This document shows positions 6,623 to 15,000 of a DNA stretch of 64,000 bases, piece after piece. Made by a program: the position numbers and the translations under genes. Position 1 is the stretch's first letter, and the number at the start of each line of letters is the position of its first letter. The stretch is from JAHEFT01 sp963700705 (lineage in GTDB: Bacteria; Pseudomonadota; Gammaproteobacteria; Xanthomonadales; SZUA-36): positions 108,109 to 172,108 of the forward strand of contig CAVOYQ010000017.1 in assembly GCA_963700705.1 (NCBI GenBank). Reading direction: 5' to 3'. The notes beneath the pieces were generated by a model that saw only the letters and a list, made by a program, of their open reading frames with translations, searched no databases and was not told the origin of the DNA.

Positions 6623-8239
6623 ATGAGTTACCAGGTCCTGGCGCGCAAATGGCGCCCGAAAACTTTCCAGCAGCTCATCGGCCAGGAGCACGTATCGCAG
6701 GCCCTGATCAATGGATTGGACCAGGACCGGCTGCACCATGCATTTCTGTTTACGGGAACCCGTGGAGTAGGCAAGACCACGATTGCGCGAATCCTGGCCA
6801 AGTGCCTCAACTGCGATACGGGCGTCAGTTCCACGCCTTGTGGCGAATGCAGCAGTTGCGTCGATCTGGACGATGGCCGTTTCGTCGACATGATCGAAAT
6901 CGATGCCGCATCGAGAACCGGCGTGGACGATATGCGCGACCTGCTCGAATCGGTGCAGTACACACCTACGCGTGGCCGTTACAAGGTGTACATCATCGAC
7001 GAAGTGCACATGCTTTCCACCAGCAGTTTCAACGCCCTGCTGAAAACGCTCGAGGAACCTCCGCCGCATGTGAAGTTTGTACTGGCAACCACCGATCCCG
7101 ACAAAATCCCCGTCACGATCCTGTCGCGCTGCCTTCGCTTCAACCTGCGCCGGCTGTTGCCCGACCAGATCGCCAATTATCTCAAAGAGCTGATCAGCGC
7201 TGAAAACATCGAGGCTGAAGCTGAAACCCTGACCGTGCTGGCGCGGGCTGCTGACGGCAGCATGCGGGACGGGCTCAGCCTGCTGGACCAGGCCATCGCT
7301 TTCGGAGGCGGCAAGCTGGTGATGACCGACCTCAAGAAAATGCTCGGCCTGGTCGACCGCGCACACGTCACTTCGATGATACAGGCGCTGGCTTCAAACG
7401 ATGCCCAGACCTTGCTCGGCATCGTGGAAGACCTGGTTTCACAGTCCCGCGACCTGGAAACCGTCCTGATGAACCTCGCCGAGGTTTTGCATCGCGTCAC
7501 GCTGGTGCAGTGCGTGCCGGGTTACCGGGACCCGGAGCGCAGTGATTGGGACGCGATCGAGGAACTGGCCGGGCAGCTGACCGCAGAGGATGCCCAGCTG
7601 TTTTACCAGATCGCAATCAAGGGCCGGGCCGAACTGGGACTGGCGCCTGACCCGCGGACCGGCCTTGAAATGACATTGCTGCGCATGCTGGCTTTCCGGC
7701 CCGCGGACGCTACCGGCTCTGCACCGGCGCCAGGTTCCACGAAGCCGGCAAAACAGGCGCCGAAGCCTGCCAGGGGCCGGACCAGCCCGGTTACGGCCAA
7801 GCCCCCGGAATCGGCCAAGCCCCCGGAATCCGCCAAGCCCCAGCCTCACGCAGCGGCAGGTTCCGACTGGGTATCATTGCTCGATGACCTGGACCTCGTG
7901 GGCCAGGCACGCGAACTGGCGCGTAACGTCCAGCTCAAATCCCGGTCTGAGGACCGTTGGGATTTCGAAATCGCTCCGAGCCTCAGATACCTGGGGTCGG
8001 AAACCTGTGTTGACCGGCTCAGCCAGGCCATCAGCAGCCGCCTGGGGCACCCGGTTAACGTCCGCATCATCGACAACAAGTCCGCCGAATTGAAAACGGC
8101 GGCTGCGCTCGAGGCTCAAAAAGTACGTAACAGCATGAGCGAAGCGGAACGGGCCATCAACGACGACCCGACCGTGCGGGAGCTCAAAGAACGAATGGGA
8201 GCGAAGTTGGTCGAAGACTCGATACAACCGATCCAGTAA
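6623..8239 (+). CDS. dnaX: DNA polymerase III tau/gamma subunit
   Basis: 538 residues. The AAA+ clamp-loader core begins MSYQVLARKWRPKTFQQLIGQEHV; Walker A is GTRGVGKTTIARILAK, the zinc-binding cysteines are in CLNCDTGVSSTPCGECSSC, and the DEVH Walker B is IIDEVHMLSTSSFNALLKTLEEP. A Pro/Lys-rich linker with a PPESAK direct repeat (near residues 390-405) leads to the tau C-terminal domain. It loads the beta clamp and links polymerase to helicase. No E. coli-type A-AAA-AAG slippery site is evident, so a shorter gamma product is not indicated. It heads dnaX–ybaB–recR. Confidence 0.96.
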   Translation: MSYQVLARKWRPKTFQQLIGQEHVSQALINGLDQDRLHHAFLFTGTRGVGKTTIARILAKCLNCDTGVSSTPCGECSSCVDLDDGRFVDMIEIDAASRTGVDDMRDLLESVQYTPTRGRYKVYIIDEVHMLSTSSFNALLKTLEEPPPHVKFVLATTDPDKIPVTILSRCLRFNLRRLLPDQIANYLKELISAENIEAEAETLTVLARAADGSMRDGLSLLDQAIAFGGGKLVMTDLKKMLGLVDRAHVTSMIQALASNDAQTLLGIVEDLVSQSRDLETVLMNLAEVLHRVTLVQCVPGYRDPERSDWDAIEELAGQLTAEDAQLFYQIAIKGRAELGLAPDPRTGLEMTLLRMLAFRPADATGSAPAPGSTKPAKQAPKPARGRTSPVTAKPPESAKPPESAKPQPHAAAGSDWVSLLDDLDLVGQARELARNVQLKSRSEDRWDFEIAPSLRYLGSETCVDRLSQAISSRLGHPVNVRIIDNKSAELKTAAALEAQKVRNSMSEAERAINDDPTVRELKERMGAKLVEDSIQPIQ

Positions 8240-8268
8240 ATTTTTTCATTTTCAGGAAACGTCAAACA

Positions 8269-8589
8269 ATGAAAGGAAATATCGCAGGCCTGATGCAGCA
8301 GGCACAGAAAATGCAGCAGGAAATGCAAAAAGCCCAGGAAGAACTGGCCCGGCTGGAAGTCACCGGCGAGGCGGGCGGAGGCCTGGTCAAGGTAACCATG
8401 ACCGGCAAGCACGCGGTGCGCCGGGTGGAAATCGACCCTTCGCTGCTCGACGACAAGGAAATGCTGGAAGACATTGTCACTGCAGCGGTCAACGACGCGG
8501 TCAATCGCATCGCCTCGACCACGCAGGAACGCATGTCGAACATGACCGCAGGAATTTCATTGCCCCCCGGCATGAAACTGCCATTCTGA
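8269..8589 (+). CDS. ybaB: YbaB/EbfC nucleoid-associated protein
   Basis: 106 residues: MKGNIAGLMQQAQKMQQEMQ, a coiled-coil first third, then the conserved VTGEAGGGLVKVTMTGKHAVRRVEIDPSLL and a short C-terminal PPGMKLPF. YbaB forms tweezer-like dimers that bind DNA with modest specificity. It lies 29 bases after dnaX and 16 bases before recR, as in many bacteria, and is almost certainly co-transcribed with them. Confidence 0.95.
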   Translation: MKGNIAGLMQQAQKMQQEMQKAQEELARLEVTGEAGGGLVKVTMTGKHAVRRVEIDPSLLDDKEMLEDIVTAAVNDAVNRIASTTQERMSNMTAGISLPPGMKLPF

Positions 8590-8605
8590 CCGGGCCAGAT
8601 CGACC

Positions 8606-9202
8606 GTGAGCCTGGAGCCGCTGCTGGAACAGCTGATCGAATCATTGCGCTGCCTGCCCGGCGTGGGACCCAAGTCGGCGCAACGCATGGCGCTGCACCT
8701 GCTTGAGCGGGACCGGGACGGTGGAAAACGCCTGTCCAGCATCCTGGAACAATCGATGGAACACATCGGCAGGTGCTCCATCTGCCGCAACCTGACCGAG
8801 CACAAGATCTGCCGGATCTGCGCCAACGAGCAACGCGATAAAACCCAGCTCTGCATCGTGGAATCACCCAGTGATGTTATCGCCATTGAACAGGCGACCG
8901 GGTACCGCGGGCGTTATTTTGTGCTGATGGGGCGGCTTTCCCCGCTGGACGGTATCGGCCCGGCGGAGTTGGGTCTGGAACAACTGGGCGAGCAATTGGG
9001 CAACCACCCACCCAGGGAAATGATCATCGCCACCAACCCCACCGTAGAGGGCGAAGCGACCGCTTACTATTTGCAGCGAATGGCTCAGAAACACGGGGTT
9101 GCGGTCAGCCGGATTGCCCATGGCGTTCCGCTTGGCGGAGAACTCGAATTTACCGACCAATCAACCATCGCCCACGCTTTTTCCAGCCGCCTGGCGATCT
9201 GA
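8606..9202 (+). CDS. recR: Recombination mediator RecR
   Basis: 198 residues. An N-terminal HhH (SLRCLPGVGPKSAQRMALHLL) is followed by a four-cysteine zinc motif (CSICRNLTEHKICRIC) and a Toprim domain (LCIVESPSDVIAIEQ, then IIATNPTVEGEATAYYL). The C-terminal Walker-B-like GVPLGGELEFTD closes the family pattern. With RecO/RecF it loads RecA on SSB-coated gaps. The start is GTG at 8606. The stop is immediately followed by a REP element. Confidence 0.95.
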   Translation: MSLEPLLEQLIESLRCLPGVGPKSAQRMALHLLERDRDGGKRLSSILEQSMEHIGRCSICRNLTEHKICRICANEQRDKTQLCIVESPSDVIAIEQATGYRGRYFVLMGRLSPLDGIGPAELGLEQLGEQLGNHPPREMIIATNPTVEGEATAYYLQRMAQKHGVAVSRIAHGVPLGGELEFTDQSTIAHAFSSRLAI

Positions 9203-9203
9203 T

Positions 9204-9463
9204 GTTGGAGCGGCCCATGGCCGCGATTAAACTCCCGTGTCACAGTGAGGTGAGGGACCGGGTACCTGTTGGCGGGACCGTCGGCTGTAGGGAACAGCCG
9301 AGGAGCGAACATGGATGTCTCGAGCGCAGGCAATGCAGGGGGAGCGGTTTCGCCGCAGGCGAATGAGTGCCCCCGGAATGCCGTTAAGCGCGTGTGTCCC
9401 GGCAACAGGTACCCGGTCCCTCACCGGATTCGGAGTTGAATCGCGGCCATGGGCCGCTCCTAC
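9204..9463. repeat. Nested palindromic element flanked by inverted REPs
   Basis: The outer arms are REP units GTTGGAGCGGCCCATGGCCG (from 9204) and its inverse ending at 9463. Inside are perfect 22-bp inverted arms at 9249-9270 and 9404-9425, extended to about 30 bp with one mismatch. The core contains further hairpins, such as CGGCTGT-AGGGA-ACAGCCG near 9282-9300. It has no coding sequence and resembles a MITE-like element that landed between two REPs. The right GTAG supplies the stop codon of the kinase gene. Confidence 0.85.
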
Positions 9464-10249
9464 GAAACCCTGAGATCCCAGAGCTGCAGCAGGCACGCAT
9501 AGAATCTGGCACTGTAACTCCAATTGCGTCCTTTCGTCGCCAGTAGTGGCAGGCCGCTCCAGGTAAGATTCCAAGAATCCACTGGTCAATGCAGGAGCGA
9601 GGGAATGGTGCTGCACGACGACCGCAAGGTCGAAAAACCGGTGTCCAAGCCCAGCGTATTCCCAGTCGATCAGCATCAACGGTTCGCCGTCCAGGATGTT
9701 CTGGCAAACCAGGTCGTTGTGACACAGGACCGGGCCGGGCGACGCTGAATTGATCTTTTCGGCCAGGCTTTCAGCCTGCGAGAGTAACGCGCGGGATTCT
9801 TCGGTGCCCAGCTGGGCAGCATAGCGCCGGGCAGCGGCAACCGGGTCAAAAGCATCGCCGTGGGCAGTCAAGCCATGTAGCTGTCGCAAGAGCCGGGCCA
9901 GCCGTTCCAGGTTTCCCGGGCGGGTGAGGTCGGTCGTGGTCCAACTTCTTCCCGCCCGGAAGCGGCGCAGGTACACGCCGGCCGCGGGATCGGAATAAAT
10001 CGGCTCCGGCGCCAATCCGGATGCAAATACGATCCGGGAAACCCGGTGTTCATTGAGGCGGTTCAGACCCAGCCGGGCGGCCTCAGGCTTGTCCAGCCTG
10101 AAAACGTATTGCTCACCATCGCACTGTGCGAGAAAACTCGCATTGGTCGGGCCGTCAGAGAGTGCGTTGAGCAGCGCGGCTCCCGCCATGCCAGGGATGG
10201 CCTGCAACACCCGTTCGGCTGACTCCCGGCCGGGAATGATGCCGGTCAT
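9460..10249 (-). CDS. APH/choline-kinase-fold kinase, probable thiamine kinase (one frameshift)
   Basis: The kinase core shows a nucleotide-binding N-lobe (GPTNASFLAQCDGEQYVFRL), the Brenner-type catalytic loop PVLCHNDLVCQNILDGEPLML and the metal-binding IDWEYAGLGHRFFDLA. The uninterrupted frame runs on into repeat DNA with an implausible tail. One extra base near 9530 (GAAAGG instead of GAAGG) explains this; removing it gives a natural end, NWSYSARFYACLLQLWDLRVS, with TAG at 9460-9462. The span is 3n+1 bases. Its place at the end of a TPP-riboswitch operon makes thiamine phosphorylation, ThiK-like, the best inference. It overlaps pnuT by four bases. Confidence 0.8.
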
Positions 10250-10821
10250 GCCGAGGTTTCCATCATGCTGGCGCGCCAGCTGCGGTAGCCGATCACGATC
10301 ATCACCAGGTAGGCGGCAAACAACGCCGCCGTGAAGTAGAGTTCGCGGGAAAAATACAGGCCGATCGAAACGGCGTCGATCAAAAACCAGTAAATCCAGT
10401 TTTCCAGGATTTTGCGCGCCACCATGAACGTTGCGATCATCGCACCCCAGGTGGTGAAGGAATCGAGAAACGGAAGGGCCGCGGCGCTGTACCGGGAGAG
10501 CAACTCACCACTGACAAACACCAGGAACATGACCGCCACGATGGCTGCCAGGTGATACCGCAGCGGCCAGGTAGTGACTTCGAGTTCCTTTCCGCCGGCC
10601 CCGCCATGGCGCCATTCGTACCAGCCGTAGGCCGCCATGACCAGGTAGAACACCTGCAGGGCCGATTCCATGTACAGCCTGGCCTCGAACATGATGAACA
10701 GGTACAGCAGGGTACTGGCTGCAGCCGCGGCCCAACACCAGATGTTCTGACGGATAGCGAGCACCAGGTAAATGACGGCCAGGATCACGGCCAGCACTTC
10801 CCACCACTGCAATGCGGTCAT
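10246..10821 (-). CDS. pnuT: PnuT-type thiamine transporter (PnuC family)
   Basis: About 191 residues, a seven-helix PnuC-family inner-membrane protein: WWEVLAVILAVIYLVLAIRQNIWCW with the Trp-rich substrate region, LQVFYLVMAAYGWYEWRH, and the C-terminal ILENWIYWFLIDAVSIGLYFSRELYFTAALFAAYLVMIVIGYRSW. PnuC proteins carry nicotinamide riboside; members controlled by TPP riboswitches (PnuT) are established as thiamine carriers that work by facilitated diffusion with metabolic trapping. The downstream kinase would do the trapping. I chose the ATG at 10819-10821, as upstream residues look non-coding. Confidence 0.88.
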   Translation of the reverse strand: MTALQWWEVLAVILAVIYLVLAIRQNIWCWAAAAASTLLYLFIMFEARLYMESALQVFYLVMAAYGWYEWRHGGAGGKELEVTTWPLRYHLAAIVAVMFLVFVSGELLSRYSAAALPFLDSFTTWGAMIATFMVARKILENWIYWFLIDAVSIGLYFSRELYFTAALFAAYLVMIVIGYRSWRASMMETSA

Positions 10822-10850
10822 TTGCCCGTTCGCCTGTTTACAGAACCGGA

Positions 10851-11132
10851 TCAGGCATCGGGGGTCAGGCTGGGCGCCCTGGCAATCTCGAGGTCCACGT
10901 TCAGGTACTTCACCACCAGGACCACGGTGTTGCTGGAGGCGGCCATCACGGCGTGCATGCAATGGTTGATCGCGCCGGTCACCGCTGCAAACTCGCCGCG
11001 TAACTGGGTGCTTAACTGGTTGGTGACGATTTCGATCCCATCCTGTGTGCGGATGTCCCTGATGAAACGGATGATTTCAGGCACCGGGCCGTCTTTCAGC
11101 GGATACAGGCTCAGGTCGGCAACGATTTTCAT
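10851..11132 (-). CDS. YkoF/Thiamine_BP-family small protein
   Basis: 93 residues: MKIVADLSLYPLKDGPVPEIIRFIRDI, then IEIVTNQLSTQLRGEFAAVTGAI. This is the ferredoxin-like single domain of the MTH1187/YkoF (Thiamine_BP, formerly DUF77) superfamily; the two-domain Bacillus YkoF binds thiamine and HMP. A cytoplasmic thiamine-binding role is supported by its place between the receptor and pnuT in a TPP-riboswitch operon. It lacks a signal peptide, so it is not a periplasmic binding protein. Gaps to its neighbours are 22 and 29 bases. Confidence 0.78.
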   Translation of the reverse strand: MKIVADLSLYPLKDGPVPEIIRFIRDIRTQDGIEIVTNQLSTQLRGEFAAVTGAINHCMHAVMAASSNTVVLVVKYLNVDLEIARAPSLTPDA

Positions 11133-11154
11133 TGTTCGTTCTCCTCAAGGTTCC

Positions 11155-13362
11155 TCAGTAACTATAGCTGACGGTCATACCGTAATGCCGGGGGTCCCCC
11201 AGCTTTGTGTAAAGGGTTCTTTCAAACCAGGGCGGCTCCAGCCCGAAAGAAAAACCACGCGTGTAAAAGGTTTCATCGAACAGGTTCCGCACCCAGGCAT
11301 ACAACGACCAGCGGCCCCACTGTTTACCCATTTTCAGATTGACCACCTGGAACGCACCGGATTTCTCATCATGGCTGTAATCGAAGTAGTACGAACCCAC
11401 GGCGTTGAAATCCAGCCGTGCCGTCCAACCTCCGGGCGTGGCATAACTGGCGCCCAGGTTCAGCGTATAGGGCGGCGCATGCGCAAACTCACGGCCAATC
11501 AGTGTGCCCGGTATATCCGCTTCGCGTTCGAGCCCGTACCCGTCAATCTCCGATTGCAACAGGCCCAGGTTGCCATGCAGCTGCCAGGTGTCGCTGACCT
11601 GCCAGGCCAGGCTGGCTTCAAAACCCCATGAATGGCCCTTCGCGTTACTCGTTATGAAGATAAAATCATTCGGGTTATCCGTGAACTGCGCGGAACTGCG
11701 GACCTGCATGTCCCGGCGATCCATGTAGAATACGGCCGCCTCCAGGCTCAGCGTCCCGTCGAGCCAAAGCCCCTTTAGCCCGGCTTCGAAATTGGTCAGG
11801 AGCTCCGGATCGTAGGCAATGGCTTCCAGGCCCAGCCCGGCTTCCGGGATCACCACCCGGGCCAGGCTGGGGTTGAATCCGCCGGCTTTGTATCCGCGCG
11901 ACACCAGTCCATACAAACGGGCCTGGTCGTTCAGCTGGTATTCCAGGCTCAGGTCTCCCCCCCACAGGTTTTCATCCGGATCAAAACCGTGGCTGACCGG
12001 CTGATCCGGATTGCCATAAATGAAGTCGGTGAACATGTCGGAGTAATCCGCTTTCCAGCGCTCAATACGCACACCGGTATCGAGCCGCAGGCGGTCCGTG
12101 AGGTCGCTGTCGAGCCGGCCAAACACAGAGTAATTGGTTGATTGGTAGCCGCTTTCCAGGCGGGTATCGTCCAGGCAGGGAGTGCACCAACTCCAGGGCG
12201 CGTCGGCACTGTCGTCATACAAGCCGCTGGAAAGTATATGGTCGGACTCTTCCAGCCTCTGGGCATAAACGCCCAGGACCCAGTCCGTGTGTCCGTTGAA
12301 CAACCGCCCCTGCGGTGAGGACAGCAGCCGGAATTCCTGGGTCAGCGAATCCCGGTCACGCTGGTCGGAATAGGCGTAGTCATAGCCATAGGGTGACCAG
12401 TAATCTTCGTTACCCCAATCGCCGTCGAAAGAAAACAGGATATCCGAATGGGCATAGCCGGTGATGCTGACGAAATCGGTGGATGAATTGACAGGCCCCA
12501 TGACTTTCAGCGAACCCCCCAGGGTTTTCTGTTCATCGCGCCCGGGACGGTTGCTGAACGTGACCCGGCCATTTTCCGGCGACCAGGCGTCATAACCGTT
12601 GTCGAAGTCTGCATACAACAGGCTTAACTTTGCCTCCCAGCCCTGGCCCAAATCCCAGGACAGTTTACCGCGGCCAGTCCATTCATCCCGCCCGTTGCTG
12701 TCATCGATTCCCAGCCAGAGGTTGTTGTAAAAGCCATTGCTCTGGTAGTGGTGCAACGAAAAATGTCCATCCATGCTGTCCGTCAATGCACCACCGGCAG
12801 CCACACCGGCCGCGAAGGTTTCATCATTGCCGGCCAGCACTTCGGCGGTAACGGACTTCTGCCCGGCCGGATCCACCGACTGGACGTAAACCATCCCGGC
12901 CAGCGCACTGGCGCCGAACCGCGTCGCCTGCGGCCCCCTGAGCACTTCCACGCGCTGGATATCAAACACCGAACTGATGCCGCCCACGCCGGACAGGTCG
13001 ATGTCGTCGATGATGAAACCGATGGAGGGGTTCGGCGCCCCTTCGTACTGCTCGAGTTCTCCGATGCCACGCAGCTGGAAGTAACGGGCCCGCGAGCCAT
13101 CACCTGAAAAATTCATATTCGGCACCAGCCGGATCAATTCCTCAAAGTGTTGCAACGTCGCCATTTCAATGGTTTCACGGTCGACCACGGTGATGCTGGA
13201 GTCCACATCCAGGTTGGACGCACGGCGAAATTCCGAAACGACGACCTCCTCCAGTGGTCCGGGAGGATAAAGCAGTTCCTCACCGGCTGATTCGCCACTC
13301 GCGACCGTGGTTCGCGGCAGCAGAACCATCAGGGCGAAAACACAGTAAACGGCAAAATTCAT
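11155..13362 (-). CDS. TonB-dependent outer-membrane receptor, predicted for thiamine
   Basis: About 735 residues. A signal peptide (MNFAVYCVFALMVLLPRTTVA) is followed by a TonB box near LEEVVVSEF. The plug domain has DSSITVVDRETIE, PNMNFSGDG, YFQLRGIGE and FDIQRVEVLRGPQATRFGASALAG. A 22-strand barrel ends in the aromatic tail YGMTVSYSY. The substrate assignment rests on the TPP riboswitch just upstream and the downstream pnuT and YkoF-like genes, an arrangement predicted earlier for thiamine receptors in other bacteria. ATG at 13360-13362 gives the cleanest signal peptide; a GTG at 13378-13380 is the alternative. No frameshift is seen. Confidence 0.88.
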   Translation of the reverse strand: MNFAVYCVFALMVLLPRTTVASGESAGEELLYPPGPLEEVVVSEFRRASNLDVDSSITVVDRETIEMATLQHFEELIRLVPNMNFSGDGSRARYFQLRGIGELEQYEGAPNPSIGFIIDDIDLSGVGGISSVFDIQRVEVLRGPQATRFGASALAGMVYVQSVDPAGQKSVTAEVLAGNDETFAAGVAAGGALTDSMDGHFSLHHYQSNGFYNNLWLGIDDSNGRDEWTGRGKLSWDLGQGWEAKLSLLYADFDNGYDAWSPENGRVTFSNRPGRDEQKTLGGSLKVMGPVNSSTDFVSITGYAHSDILFSFDGDWGNEDYWSPYGYDYAYSDQRDRDSLTQEFRLLSSPQGRLFNGHTDWVLGVYAQRLEESDHILSSGLYDDSADAPWSWCTPCLDDTRLESGYQSTNYSVFGRLDSDLTDRLRLDTGVRIERWKADYSDMFTDFIYGNPDQPVSHGFDPDENLWGGDLSLEYQLNDQARLYGLVSRGYKAGGFNPSLARVVIPEAGLGLEAIAYDPELLTNFEAGLKGLWLDGTLSLEAAVFYMDRRDMQVRSSAQFTDNPNDFIFITSNAKGHSWGFEASLAWQVSDTWQLHGNLGLLQSEIDGYGLEREADIPGTLIGREFAHAPPYTLNLGASYATPGGWTARLDFNAVGSYYFDYSHDEKSGAFQVVNLKMGKQWGRWSLYAWVRNLFDETFYTRGFSFGLEPPWFERTLYTKLGDPRHYGMTVSYSY

Positions 13363-13425
13363 GGCGAAGATCTCAATCACTTTCGAGATCCGGTTGTGCC
13401 TGGAGCGGGAATATTAAGGATGGTC

Positions 13426-13512
13426 CTATTCCTACGCCGGCATTAACCGGATCAGGTTCAAAGGGTTCCTGAAATCAGATCTCAGGCCGCGAGGCCACCC
13501 CTGAGGAATGCG
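13426..13512 (-). promoter_or_regulatory. TPP (thiamine pyrophosphate) riboswitch
   Basis: On the minus strand the THI-box is clear: the pyrimidine-sensing CTGAGAT, then ACCCTTTGAACCTGATC and CGGTTAATGCCGGCGTAGG. The closing stem P1 pairs ATTCCT (plus 13504-13509) with AGGAAT (plus 13428-13433). It lies about 65 bases upstream of the receptor start. TPP binding is expected to lower expression of the receptor–YkoF–pnuT–kinase operon; whether through termination or translation block is not evident. Confidence 0.95.
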
Positions 13513-13550
13513 TGATATTGTAGCCGATATTGCACCCGCGAGCTCGAAAA

Positions 13551-15000
13551 ATGATTTCGGAGAAATTAGCGCAACTGGAACGACTGTCGCGCGCCCTCGA
13601 CCCTGAAGCCACGTATTCGCAAAGCGCTGTTTGAACAAGCCGGGGACTATTCAGAGTCATTTCTTGGTCGGCTTCCGGACACGAAAACCTATACCCGGGA
13701 CGCGGGCAGGAACGGCTTCGATGCGTCACCCATTGCAGAAGACCCCGCGCAGATGTCGGACCTGCTGGAGTTTTTCCGCCGGGAAGTAGACACCACCGGG
13801 ATATTGCCGGCTTCAGGAGGTCAACTGGGCTACATTCCGGGCGGCGGATTGTATCCTTCGGCGATCGGGGATTTTCTTGCCGACATCAGTAACCGCTACT
13901 CCGGTGTGGCTTTCGCCGGGCCGGGTGCGGCCGCCATGGAACATCACCTGGTCACCTGGATGTGCGGCCTGGCCGGTTACCCGGAGTCGTCAGCCGGCGA
14001 TCTTACCTCGGGCGGCAGCCTGGCCACGCTTTCGGCCCTGGTCACTGCCAGGGACGCTTGCGGTATCGATTACCGGGGTATCCCGGAAGCCTGCATTTAC
14101 CTGACCGCGCAGGCGCATCACTGCGTCGGCAAAGCACTGCACCTGGCCGGACTCAAAGACGTCCAAAGGCGGATCATCCCGATGGATGGCTGCTTCCGGA
14201 TGGATGTCATGGCGCTTGAGCGAACCATCCGCGAAGACCGGGAGCGGGGCCTGAAACCCTGGCTGGTGGTTGCCTCGGCCGGCACCACGGACACCGGGGC
14301 AGTGGATCCGGTTTCAGCGATTGCCGACGTGGCGGCCAGGCATGGCGCCTGGTTTCACCTGGATGCCGCTTATGGCGGATTTTTCCTGCTCTGCGAAGAA
14401 GGCCGTGAACGCCTGGACGGTTTTAGCCTGGCCGATTCGATCGTGATGGACCCGCACAAAGGCCTGGGCCTGCCCTACGGGACGGGCGCTGTGCTGGTCA
14501 AAGACGGCAGCAAACTGGCGCGCTCCAACGCCTACTACGCAGACTACATGCAGGACGCAAAGCAACCGGATTCCAGCCCCATGGCTGACTTCTCACCCGC
14601 CGACTATTCACTGGAACTGACGCGCCCCTTCAGGGGGCCGAGAATGTGGTTTCCGCTGAAGCTGTTCGGTCTGAAGCCTTTTCGCGCCTCGCTGGCGGAA
14701 AAAATCTGGCTGGCGCGCTATTTTCACCAGGAACTGGGCAAGATGAAGGGTTTCGAGACCGGCCCCTACCCTGACCTTTCCATCGTTACCTTCAGATACC
14801 TTCCGGCCGGTGGAGACGCCGATAACGCCAACCGGCGATTGCTGAATGCAGTGCATGATGACGGCAAGGTGTTCATCACCTCCACACGGATTGAAGGTCG
14901 CTTCACACTGAGGCTGGCCGTGCTCAACTTCCGGACGCACCAGGACACCATCGACTACCTGCTTGACCTGCTACGGAACCTGACCCATCGAGGGTCTTAA
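13551..15000 (+). CDS. PLP-dependent group II decarboxylase (one frameshift)
   Basis: About 482 residues after correcting one extra base at about 13611, where GCC-A-CGT breaks the frame; the first 20 codons and the rest then join (span 3n+1). The PLP-binding region is DSIVMDPHKGLGLPYGTGAVL with the Schiff-base Lys in the HK pair. Also present are GGQLGYIPGGGLYPSAIGDF, SGGSLATLSALVTARD, ASAGTTDTGAVDP and HLDAAYGGFFLL. The family includes aromatic amino acid, glutamate, histidine and diaminobutyrate decarboxylases; the substrate cannot be told. It is divergent from the thiamine operon and its stop overlaps the convergent glutamine synthetase stop by four bases. Confidence 0.85.

Noticed and set aside
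6446..7366. 306-codon minus-strand frame over 4.5S RNA and dnaX
   Set aside because: It lies opposite the SRP RNA and the dnaX ATPase core and lacks any protein motif.
6623..8239. Programmed frameshift in dnaX giving a gamma subunit
   Set aside because: I see no A-AAA-AAG-type slippery heptamer with a following stop near the end of the ATPase region.
10552..11631. 359-codon plus-strand frame across pnuT, the YkoF-like gene and the receptor end
   Set aside because: It spans three genes with strong family matches on the other strand and has no recognisable domain.
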